Source: Adineta steineri (Eukaryota; Rotifera; Eurotatoria; Adinetida; Adinetidae). From it: a stretch of DNA of 64,000 nt. The stretch is taken from the NCBI GenBank assembly GCA_905250115.1, contig CAJNOI010000058.1, positions 69,149-133,148 on the forward strand. Reading direction: 5' to 3'. The first letter of the stretch is position 1. Each line of letters starts with the position of its first letter. The position numbers were made by a program, and so were the translations under genes. A model generated the notes under the pieces. The model saw only the letters and a program-made list of their open reading frames with translations, was not told where the DNA came from and searched no databases. Below are positions 1-15,804 of the stretch, piece after piece.

Positions 1-285
1 AGAGTATGGGTACAGATGTAATGTTGACATACGTATTAATATAAGTCCTGAAAGCACGTCTGAAACGACAGCTATGTCAAATAGAAATAGTCGATGTGGA
101 TTTTTTTTCTTCATTTATGTAAGATGCTTATATAATTTAAAAATATTCCATTAAATTAAGTCGACTTAAATATAATCATCACATGTAATAGATTTTATAG
201 AAAAATACATTGACATTTAATCGTTTTTTTAACAAGTGTAAACAATCTTCGTTAGTCTACCGTTGATTTTCTCTGCTAATTTAAT

Positions 286-1215
286 ATGAATTCATCCACG
301 AACCGAATAGCAAATATTATTATTGATTGTTCGATTATTTCTTTAACTTCAATCAGTATTTGTATTTCAACTGTAGTCTTCGGATTTATACTTTATTATT
401 TAATCAAAATTAAAAATTCTCCTAATCAACTCGCACTTCTTTTAACAGGGAACGTGTATTTATCCATTCTTTTTTCTTGTATATTACTTCTGAAAGAGTA
501 TGTTCGTATTTTACCAGGACATCTTTATTCAATAAACTCATTAAATGATGGAATTTATTGTGAAATTCGTGCTTATTTTTTATGGGCATCCAATTGTACA
601 ATATATTATTCAATTACACTTCAATCATTTCATCCTTTATGTCGAATTGTTTTTCACAATAGACGATCACTTCAATCGATAAAATTTTATCAAATCTTAA
701 TTCTTATCCAATGGATTATTTGTTTTCTTATTATGATTCCTGGTCTTTTACTTGGGTATTTTAAATACTCAAAAAATGATTATCTTTGTCAAGTTGATTA
801 TACAAGCTTAAAAAATACTTGTATTAATGGTATGTTATCTTATGCATTTCCTGTGTATGCAACTATGGGTTGTTACTATCATACATTAAGAAAAGTCAGA
901 AAAGGAAATCATAATTTAGTTCAAGCAACTGCACGACGTGATTTAATTGTACTTTTTCGAATATGTATACTTGTTGGTTTATTTATGATTATTCCAGTAC
1001 CGACAATGATAGGATTTTTCATATATTTTTCTTCGGGATACTTACCATGGTGGTTATCACAATTTCAATGGTTTGCCTTTAGTTTAATAACAAATATCGC
1101 TACAATTATTCTAATATTAATATCTCCTCATGTTCGAATTTTATGGACAAAAACTTTTCATCGTCCTCGCCATCATCCAGTGGCTATTGTATTTGCTAAT
1201 AACATACGCAATTAA
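286..1215 (+). CDS. Orphan rhodopsin-like 7TM GPCR, single exon
   Basis: Predicted 309-residue plasma-membrane receptor. Seven hydrophobic segments are visible, starting with a segment at about residues 20-42 after a short N-terminus with an N-glycosylation-like site (NSS at residue 2). The DRY position at the end of TM3 is degenerate: the sequence there reads HPLCRIVF, a CRI-type variant that I associate with large orphan GPCR families of bdelloid rotifers. The cysteine in YCEIR before TM3 and the one in DYLCQVDY in extracellular loop 2 would form the usual disulfide. TM7 ends ILILISPHVRILW, so the NPxxY motif is replaced by SPxxR. The ATG follows an in-frame A+T-rich leader and no intron is needed. 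Ligand and G protein cannot be told from sequence. It is adjacent to a fragment of another receptor, suggesting a GPCR cluster. Confidence 0.8.
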   Translation: MNSSTNRIANIIIDCSIISLTSISICISTVVFGFILYYLIKIKNSPNQLALLLTGNVYLSILFSCILLLKEYVRILPGHLYSINSLNDGIYCEIRAYFLWASNCTIYYSITLQSFHPLCRIVFHNRRSLQSIKFYQILILIQWIICFLIMIPGLLLGYFKYSKNDYLCQVDYTSLKNTCINGMLSYAFPVYATMGCYYHTLRKVRKGNHNLVQATARRDLIVLFRICILVGLFMIIPVPTMIGFFIYFSSGYLPWWLSQFQWFAFSLITNIATIILILISPHVRILWTKTFHRPRHHPVAIVFANNIRN

Positions 1216-1543
1216 ATTTAACTTTTCAATTATCATTAAAAAACAAATTTCTTATTATGCTTTCATTTTTTATTAATTTATAATGAGAATAGAAAGAGAT
1301 TATGAGGATTACTTTTTATTATCTCCTCATAATGTATATTCCATAATTTAAAAACACACACACAAGTCAGAAGCGGATAGCTATACGTAGGCGAGAGAGA
1401 AATCAGGGAGAGACGCTAGATTATGAATACAAAAATAGTACGATCACCTCAAACCATGTTAAAAGGGTCTGGATGCGGATTTGGGTGCAGGATTAATATA
1501 ATACATACACCCACACCCCTACCCTTAACATCTAATTCTTAGT
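1216..1543. other. Intergenic stretch with hairpin repeat
   Basis: No coding potential seen. Holds a short CA run near 1354-1364, a purine-rich stretch (about 1391-1412) and a hairpin repeat at 1458-1531 that is listed separately. Confidence 0.6.
1458..1531. repeat. Small hairpin repeat with telomere-like G-rich/C-rich arms
   Basis: The ends form an inverted pair (TGTTAAAAGGGT on the left, ACCCTTAACA on the right). Inside, a G-rich arm (GGATGCGGATTTGGGTG) faces a C-rich arm (ACACCCACACCCC). The C-rich arm is the complement of TGTGGG, the telomere unit reported for bdelloid rotifers. Related copies lie at 2141-2190 and 50706-50754. Its nature (MITE-like or telomere-derived) is unresolved. Confidence 0.5.
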
Positions 1544-1798
1544 TCAATTTTGTTGATTATCTTAACTGTTCCTCGTCTGATTATTTCATTCTTACCTAAT
1601 TGTATGAAATCACCAAAAGAATATAAGTTGTTCTTGGCTGGTTACTTCGTGTCATTTATTCCACCGATACTTCATTTTTTCATTTTTGTATTAACGTCAG
1701 AAATATATAAGAAAGAATTCGAAACATTGTCAAGACGAAAATGGAAAGCATTTCGACGTCGTTTATATCCAAATGATGAATTATCAAGAAGAAATTAA
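1544..1798 (+). pseudogene. C-terminal fragment of a second GPCR (TM6-TM7 and tail)
   Basis: An open frame of about 84 codons opens directly after a possible acceptor (TCTAATTCTTAG) and has no ATG at its start. It encodes one hydrophobic segment ending LIISFLPNCMKS, then a second (FIPPILHFFIFVL) followed by the basic tail SEIYKKEF. The FIPPxLxFFIFVLxSxxYKKEF pattern is the TM7 and tail signature I recognise from bdelloid-type peptide-receptor-like GPCRs. No upstream exons for TM1-TM5 were found between 1216 and 1543, so this is either the remains of a receptor or the last exon of a gene whose other exons have been lost. It belongs to a different subfamily from the receptor at 286-1215, whose TM7 lacks this motif. 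Confidence 0.6.
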
Positions 1799-2453
1799 AT
1801 GACAAGACTTTGAATTTATATAAGACTGGCGAAAAGATATCCAAAAAAAATATATTCGATCATCAGAATTTTTATGACACTTACGTTAGTTTGCGAACTA
1901 TTTTTCAAGCTTCGTACTGTTTATGCGAAAATGCTTTATTTGTAATATTGTAATTGTGTCGTACTGATTCACTATATAATGCTACACTCATACAGAATTC
2001 GTATGTTCGACTATTCCTAATGATGAGAATGAGAACTATTCTATAATTGATAGTTAGTCAACATACTAATTTTTCTAGTATTCTATATATTATTTTAAGC
2101 GCGAGTTTTGTTTTGTTATGATTGATTTATTATTCTCTTGAGGGTGGATGGATGTGAATTTAGATAAATAGACACCAGCCACACCCCATTCTCATTTACC
2201 TGTACTTGATCCTGTGGTCTCATTTTAGTCCACGTTAGACAACTGATTTAACAGATATTTTTATCTAGTTCTCACGTATTTATATTTGTAGATTAATATG
2301 TTATAATATCGTCTAGCAAATTCAGATGCTAGTAATTCTTTTTCACATTGATATATCTCTTCGAATATGTATGGGTTATTCCTTTTCGTGGCCCTATATA
2401 TATATGTATACGCACACATACGATACATGCCGTATTCCTCCCGTTCTCTCTGT
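1799..2453. other. Intergenic stretch left of the hAT element
   Basis: No gene seen. A second copy of the G-rich/C-rich hairpin repeat is at 2141-2190. The right end is pyrimidine-rich (CTCTCTGTCTCTCTT) and is where the transposon inserted. Confidence 0.6.
2141..2190. repeat. Second, degenerate copy of the G-rich/C-rich hairpin
   Basis: Left arm AGGGTGGATGGATGTG and right arm GACACCAGCCACACCCC are approximate inverted complements around an A+T-rich loop. The arrangement matches the hairpins at 1458-1531 and 50706-50754. Confidence 0.4.
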
Positions 2454-2461
2454 CTCTCTTA
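2454..2461. repeat. Left 8-bp target-site duplication of hAT element
   Basis: CTCTCTTA, identical to 7717-7724. Confidence 0.93.
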
Positions 2462-2662
2462 TAGGGGTGTTACTTTATTTTTATTTTTCTTTATAATAAA
2501 GAATAAAGTAACGAAAATCTTTAACTTTATTTTATAAAGAATAAAGATTTACTTTATTTCTTTACTTTATTTTTAAAATAAAGATTAACTTTATTCTTTA
2601 TAAAATAAAGAATAAAGTTAAAATAAAGAATAAAGTATGATTTTTTTTAAAATTTGAAAAAT
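2462..2662. repeat. Left terminal inverted repeat of hAT element (about 200 bp)
   Basis: After TAGGGGTGTTAC the arm is almost entirely A, T and short AAAG/CTTT words (TTTACTTTATT, AATAAAGATT, TTTATAAAATAAAG). Many of these are themselves palindromic, so the arm can fold on itself as well as pair with the right arm. It ends in AAAGTATGATTTTTTTTAAA, which recurs inverted near the inner end of the right arm. Confidence 0.88.
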
Positions 2663-3207
2663 ATCAAAAAATTCTCTTTTATAACAATAAGTTATGTCTA
2701 TTACAAGATGTTTTATAGTGTAGTGATATCGTTTGTCAAGAAAAGATATAATACAAAATCAGTAAAGTGTCGAAATAATAGTTCTAATCGTGTACATAAG
2801 TTTTATAGTGAGTAAATGATTGGTAAAATTATTTTTTGCTATCGATATGGTTCTTTTCAAACTAATTCTTATGTTAACATCTGTTTGAGACATCGTTTAA
2901 GACTTTTAAAAGACGGGTCCTGCATTGTTGCTTAGGTAACTTGAAGGAATAATTGATATCAGATACTATTGTATTTGTCTACCGATAAAATATGTTGAAA
3001 AGACAAATCTTTTTATTCTTCTATAAACTGATTACTAACATATACTTTTGTTTTCGGGCAAATGTGAAACTAAATTTTATGAAATATAACATTTTATTTT
3101 TGCTAGTTTATTAATAATTTTTTTTTTCAACGATAAAAAGTTAACTATCATGAATACAACAAAAAATGAAGAAAGTATTGCAAATATATATGTTCGTATT
3201 GATCATA

Positions 3208-6200
3208 TTATGGTTTTAATAACATCAGATATCTTAATGTTGTTGTTGATAACGAGGCACGTTGCTTCCTGTCGATATAACCTGCAACCGAAAAAGCTGA
3301 TTCAGATGCAGTTGACGTTGTTGGTACACAATTATATCGACGTGCATATGATGATAAAATTGGTAAACGATTTTTATTTTCATTCCAGTATGTTTGAAAA
3401 TCTTCGCAAGATGTACTTGAAGATATATGATAACTAAATTCTTGTTTTAATGTAAATGCTTTTGGTTTTGGTTTTGGTTTTGGTGCTGTGTCAGCATCAC
3501 TTGATGAAGAACGACATAACATACGAAATCGATTGATTGTTGATAATTTCGATTGTTGAAGTGTATCCGTTGATGAAGATGATGCTGATGATACGGATTG
3601 TGATTGATTATGTTGTGATGCAATGGTTGTTGTTGATTTTTTTGCATAAGAAGTATCCTTTGTTGAACGCATTATTATTGATTCAGCTTCATTTGTTTCT
3701 TCAAGTGATAAATCTTGAAGCGTGAATGCATCCAAGTATGCTGCAATCTACGATAAAAAAATTAAAATATTAGAATCTCATTTCGTACATGAATCTGAAC
3801 TAAATTCGATCAGTGTATTTTTAAAAACTTGTTCTTTCTTTCATCTTAAAGTATGCGCTATTGACGAAAATTATTCATAGTCATAAATAATACTGGTTTG
3901 AATGTTTAATACTTAGTCGATTTCATGTCTTTCGAAAAATCTACATGCTAAATCAGATTTTGTTCATTTGGTTATACTTACTAATTTAGCACATTGTTGT
4001 TCATATGTAGCATTTGTCTTAAAATAGAAAGTGAGTTTGTCAAATAGTAATTTTTTTAAACCATTTTCTAATGGTGAACTAAGTTTTTCGTTTGTCAAAT
4101 GCAAAAATAAAAAATTAGTTGTCCAATAAGATAATGATAATGTTGGATATTGACGACCAGATAAACATTTTGTAGCAAAATAGAATGGTGCTAATACATC
4201 AGCTAATGATTTTATTAATTTCCATTGAAGATGATTGTTTTGTAAAGATCGTAATTTTGTTATTTGTTTAACTGTAAGACCAATATGAGATGGAGGTGAA
4301 TAAGTTATATCATTTACTAATTGTTCAGCCGCCGAGAAACGTGCCAACATAATAAAGGTTGAATTCCACCTAATATAAAAATCATTGACCAGATCGTTTA
4401 CTTTTACTTTTTTTTCATTAGTTGAATTAATATTGATATCCAAATCAATTTGTCTTCTTTTAATTTCAGCACGAACAAATGTTGTTAATAAACTTGATTT
4501 ATTTATCATTTTTATTAATTTTCGAACTTTTTTTAATAAATAAGAAATTCTTTTTTTTAATTCATCCGGATTTAATAATAATTGTTTTATTTCTTGGTTT
4601 TCTTTTTCCTCTTGAATCCGGTGATCTTGTTCAGCCTGTGTTAATGTTGGATTATTATCATCATCAGAACTATCTGAATAGCTGTCACTTTCATCATCAT
4701 CAGCTAATGTTGGTACATGATCAGCATCACCATCATCTTCATCATTTAAATAATTTTCATCATAATCAACCCATTCATCGACAATTACACCCATATCAAC
4801 AAGACGTGATTTTTCTAGTTCATCGTCAGAATTATTAATATCTTCATTAGATGTTGTTGATGACGATGCTGTTGTTGCTATTGTTGTTGTTGATGATGAT
4901 GATGCTGTTATTTCTATTGTTGTTGTTGTTGATGATGATGATATTGGTGGTACTATTATTGTTTCACCGTTTTTACTAAATATTAAAATAAAGAAGTATA
5001 ACAATATTTAATATAGCATATGATTCAAAAAAGACCAATGATGATGAAAGATAAAAGTGAAAGGATACAAAGTATATTTTTATTTGAAAATAAAGTCATT
5101 CAAATATATTATATGAGGTATGTTTTTCGAAGCTCATTAGGAAAAAAATAATCAATACTGAATTGCTGTATTTTTAGTAAAAATATTATTCTAATTTACT
5201 TTTTTAATGCTGGTTTTTCCCATAAATTCAAACCAGTTGATATTGTTCTATTAATATTGTGAGCATCACAAGAAAATCTTATTCCAAATTCAGATGATGA
5301 TGTAGCAGATTTGATGTCAGAGCCATTATCAGTTGTTATAGAAAAAATTTTTGATTCAATGTTTAATTTTTTAATTTCATTAAGAATAAATTTTTTTAAT
5401 CGAGAAGCTAAGTGACGACCACGAAAGCTTCGAAAAGATATAACATTTGAAAATGTTTGATAATTTTCATCGTAATAATGAGCAGTTATGACTAAGAAAT
5501 GGTTTCGTCGAGAATTCATCCAGAGATCTGTTGTTAAAGATATAAATGGAATTGTTTTGAATTTCTCTTTCAATGAAGATCTTCGCTCTTGATACATTGT
5601 ATCTAAATGCTTGCGAACCGTTTGCCTGGTTGGACCACGGTAACCAGATTTAATTGTATTGAGAAAACGCTGCATACCGGGACGACGAAATGTTCCGAAA
5701 GGTAAACCATCTATTACTATACATTCTATAGCAGCTGTATCAAGTTCTTTCTTCAAATGTGGTAAAATAGAATCTTTCTTTTCATGATTTTCTCGTTGTT
5801 TCACTTGAGATGGATATAAATATGAATATAAACCATGCATGAAGCCAAGATGACTTCGTAAATTGCTATCCGAAAATTGATTGTATTTATAATCCTGAAC
5901 AAGAGAAATAATAAATAGTAAATAAAATACAAATAAAAAAAGATTATAAGAGACTAATTAATTTTTCTTTTACACCACTCTCAAACATTTCATCACTGTT
6001 TGCTAAAGAAGATTATTTAGGTTTAATTGAACTGTAAAATACTTTTACATTCGAATTTTCAATTAGTAAACAAAAAAAAAATCTTCTTACACGAAAACAA
6101 GTGGAACATTTGACTTTGTTAGTACCAGTAACGAATGTAAAATATTCAATTGGTTGCTTTTGTAAGTTTTTCTTGTTGTTGGAATTTCCAACGATAATAG

Positions 6201-6546
6201 TATCAGCACTAGCACTTGATATATTAAGAACATTTTGCTCTTCATCTTCATGGTTTTCAGATGCATTTAAATTATCAATATCTTCATTATTTGAATATTC
6301 CATTTCGAAATGTAAATCAGTACCATTTTCTTTTTGTTTTCTTCTTGGTTTTGGTGTTCTTTTAGATGATCTTCTTGGACCTTGAGAAACAGTTTTTTTT
6401 GTAATTCCACCTCGAACGCTGGATTGATGTCGTGCACTTGGAACTTCCTTTGAACTAATTCTGGATGAACTTCTATGACTTGATACGATCATATCATGAT
6501 TATCAGATGACGATGATAATTTTTCATTAGTAATATTACGATTCAT
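3208..6546 (-). CDS. hAT transposase, BED zinc finger plus C-terminal dimerisation domain (894 aa)
   Basis: Catalyses cut-and-paste transposition of the surrounding element. Four exons join in phase: 6546-6091, 5894-5200, 4975-3982, 3747-3208, giving 895 codons including the stop. The N-terminus is Ser/Arg-rich. A BED finger straddles intron 1: CSTC at the end of exon 1 and HLGFMH early in exon 2. Exon 2 carries the RNase-H-fold segments TTDLWMNS (first catalytic Asp candidate), TTDNGSD (second) and CDAHNINR, the usual hAT CxxH motif. Exon 3 has an acidic, Ser/Thr-rich insert and then the conserved RWNSTFIMLARF block. Exon 4 begins IAAYLDAFTLQDLSLEE and ends with the hAT dimerisation signature (YWNENKNRLPILSSYARR, then ESAFSVAG). 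No stop or frameshift breaks the model. The ATG at 6546 is the first in an open exon. Confidence 0.9.
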
Positions 6547-7501
6547 TATTTTTTGAAAATAATCAATATGTTTGTTGAAATGTGTTTCAATTGTATTTTA
6601 TCTCGTTCACAAATAATTATATATATTCGATATCAACCTCGAAAATAGTCACAACGGTTTTTCTATATTTTTTTTTCTTTCATTGACGGGCGTATACAAA
6701 TTACGTTCATTAAGTAAATAGATTGTATACATCTCTCTCTCTTTCTCTCTCTCATTCTTTTTCCTCATTTACATACAGTGCACTTGATGCACTATACATG
6801 AATGTATATTATTTTTTCACATATTGAATTATCTGTGTAATAAATATATTACTAACTGCATACTATAAGCATTTATTTATGCAAAAGTGCAGAGAACAGA
6901 AAATAAAGTTGTTCATATCAAAATACTAGTTAAGAATACAAGAATACATATTAAATATAGAAATAAATATTAAATATAAGAATAAATATCAAATATAAGA
7001 ATGACGATAATTGCAGGTATAGAAGCAATTATCACATTGAACAATTTTATATCTATTATCTATAATAAACTAAACGTGAAAATTTTGATTCAATTTTAGG
7101 TTGACTAAGTAAATAAATGAATTCTAAACTACACTTATCTAATCAAGCTCAGATGATGATATAAATACTCTTTTTTTTCATATACAAGCAATGGTCGATA
7201 TTGTACTATATAGAATATAAATATTCAACAGTCTGTGCTTATGACTTTGAGATGTATTTTATCATCTTTTTGTTATTTAATTAGATTCAGATCTAGTCTG
7301 AGATCTAAAACTTATGTATAGATGAAGAAAATGTTAAAACAAAATAGTCAATCAACTGTAACAAAACTATCTTTTAAAAATGAAGCAATTTTGTTATTGA
7401 TTATTGTTACTAGCACTTCATCTGTGCTATAATTCACGGATTGTTATAAGAGGAAATTATTTATTTTGCTGTAGTTTACAAAATTTATACTTTATTCTTC
7501 A

Positions 7502-7716
7502 TTTTTTCAAATTTAAAAAAAATCATACTTTATTCTTTATTTTAACTTTATTTTCATAAATAAAGATTAACTTTATCTTTATTTTATAAAAATAAAGATT
7601 TACTTTATTTCTTTATCTTTATTTTTAAAATAAAGATTATCTTTATTCTTTATAAAATAAAGATAAAGTGAATCTTTATCTTTATTTTATAAAGTAAAGA
7701 TAAAGTAACACCCCTA
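7502..7716. repeat. Right terminal inverted repeat of hAT element (about 215 bp)
   Basis: Inverse counterpart of 2462-2662, with small insertions and deletions. The inner end reads TTTAAAAAAAATCATACTTT and the outer end AAGTAACACCCCTA. The body is built from the same A+T-rich palindromic AAAG/CTTT words. Confidence 0.88.
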
Positions 7717-7724
7717 CTCTCTTA
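7717..7724. repeat. Right 8-bp target-site duplication of hAT element
   Basis: CTCTCTTA, identical to 2454-2461. Confidence 0.93.
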
Positions 7725-7894
7725 TAGTTCTTGTCCTTGCTATTCTACAATAAACATTGAATCCATAATTCTACACAAACGTACAATATTCAGTGCTTAT
7801 TTCATATTTTCCACAATCTCCCACATTTGTCAAGAGAGAATCATATATTGACGGCGTCTTATAAATTACAAAATTCATTGTACATTCTCTTTTC

Positions 7895-8580
7895 TTGTTT
7901 GTATTTAAGATTTACTTTTTAGATAATACCGTGCAACATTTTACAAAGAAAACTTTTCTAAATATAAATGATAACAATATTATTGGTACTGCAACGTCAG
8001 TAGCGGCAGCAATGAAGAAATACAATCATCTTTTTGGTTTAGGTGATATTTTATATTGGAAGTATGAATATGAAAAAGCCAAAGAACATTTCCAGATACT
8101 TTTAAATCAATTATTAATAACTCTTACCCAGGACGATGGTTCCTGAAGCAGGATTCCATAAATTTCCGGCGAAATCCCTGAAGAAACTCGCCATTTCTGG
8201 GTGGAATCCGCCCGGAAAATGCCAGGAATCCGATGGAGAAGTTAAGTAACCGTATCCGGCTGTCGGTTCCGATCTAAACCAGATAAATCCGATCACCGGA
8301 TCTGCTCAACTGCAATACTGCTTCCATGAAATCTCCGGAATACTACGGAACCGGCCGTTTCCGTGCCGGATTGTTCGACCTGGATAATGAATCAGCTCGA
8401 TTTTATAATTCACTTGGTGCAATCAATGCTGAATTATAAAATTATGAAGAAGCATTAGATAATTATCACAAACAGCTTGATATATTGCTAAAACTGGAAG
8501 CATCAGAGAAGATAACGAATGATATTATAAAATGTTATATGTCAATCGGAAAGGTCTATTGTTTAAAACTAGATTATGTG
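7895..8580 (+). pseudogene. Broken TPR-repeat protein fragment
   Basis: Two pieces of tetratricopeptide repeat are visible. The first, about 7898-8127, lacks an ATG but follows a good acceptor (TTTGTATTTAAG) and contains LFGLGDILYWKYEYEKAKEH. The second, about 8388-8580, contains ARFYNSLGAINAEL, then an in-frame TAA, then NYEEALDNYHKQLDILLKLE and SIGKVYCLKLDYV before a stop. Between them lies a G+C-richer insert (about 8128-8390). The arrangement is that of the TPR arrays common in bdelloid proteins, some of which carry ADP-ribosyltransferase domains, but no such domain is present here. The insert, the internal stop and the missing ends argue for a pseudogene. Confidence 0.7.
8128..8390. repeat. 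G+C-richer insert inside the TPR remnant, unclassified
   Basis: Roughly balanced base composition, in sharp contrast to its A+T-rich flanks. It has several CCGG and TCCGG words and repeated CCGGAA-type motifs. The flanks GGACGATG and GGATAATG could be a diverged 8-bp target-site duplication (6 of 8 match). No coding frame worth reporting, and no tRNA or 5S rRNA pattern. Confidence 0.4.
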
Positions 8581-9035
8581 TAAACTATTAACCTCGATTA
8601 CTTTTGATCAAACTTTATAGAAATCATTTTTTTTCGTAAAAATCGCTTTTTTTTTTATTATAAAAATAAACCTTAAAAAAATCTAAAAAAACTAAGATAT
8701 AAGTGTCGATTTAGAGAAGAGACATCGACACCCACATTTACATACCATTCTCAATACTTCGTTATTTAAAATTCAAATAATTATTCAACAATTCTTTTGT
8801 TTTTCATTATGGAGTGACGAATTGAATTTAATAATTATGTTTCGTTTGATTAATATGATTGAATAAATTTTTAAATCTACACTATATACTTTAGTTTTTA
8901 TTTTAGAAAAATAAATACATGTCTAAACAGAAAAATATTGAACATAAATGGATTTTGTTGGTGCACAAGACAAAACAAGAAAACATCAAGCACCGTAATA
9001 CTAAAATAGTTTCTATATATATAGGTATTGTTTTT
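8581..9035. other. Intergenic / NALCN 3' flank
   Basis: No gene seen. Contains a perfect 8-bp stem (GTGTCGAT at 8703-8710, ATCGACAC at 8724-8731) followed by CCCAC. AATAAAA-type words on the minus strand near 8895-8901 could serve as the NALCN polyadenylation signal. Confidence 0.4.

Positions 9036-15804
<6,769 letters not shown>

Larger units (their letters stand above)
2462..7716 (-). mobile_element. Complete hAT-superfamily DNA transposon (5255 bp)
   Basis: The element begins TAGGGGTGTTACTTTA and ends with the inverse, TAAAGTAACACCCCTA. It is flanked by a perfect 8-bp direct repeat, CTCTCTTA, at 2454-2461 and 7717-7724. An 8-bp duplication and a TAGGG-type terminus are hallmarks of hAT elements. 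The terminal inverted repeats are unusually long, about 200 bp each. The only gene inside is a spliced hAT transposase on the minus strand with an intact reading frame. The perfect duplication and the unbroken transposase suggest a recent, possibly still mobile insertion. The remaining interior (about 2663-3207 and 6547-7500) is A+T-rich and shows no other gene. A short tandem array (AAATAAATATTAAATATAAG-like units) lies at about 6942-7005. Confidence 0.95.

Noticed and set aside
1550..1798. Independent small gene of 82 codons
   Set aside because: It starts at a TTG and encodes the TM6-TM7 end of a GPCR, so it is a fragment rather than a complete gene.
3150..3437. Plus-strand frame inside the hAT element with an ATG
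   Set aside because: Opposite-strand shadow of the transposase C-terminal exon.
4479..4838. Plus-strand His/Leu-rich frame of 119 codons
   Set aside because: Shadow of the acidic, Ser/Thr-rich insert in transposase exon 3.
8114..8296. Minus-strand frame of 60 codons in the G+C-rich insert
   Set aside because: Lower stop frequency is expected in G+C-rich DNA. No recognisable domain.
8121..8395. 5S rRNA or snRNA gene in the G+C-rich block
   Set aside because: No match to the conserved internal control region of 5S rRNA and no Sm site with a plausible fold.
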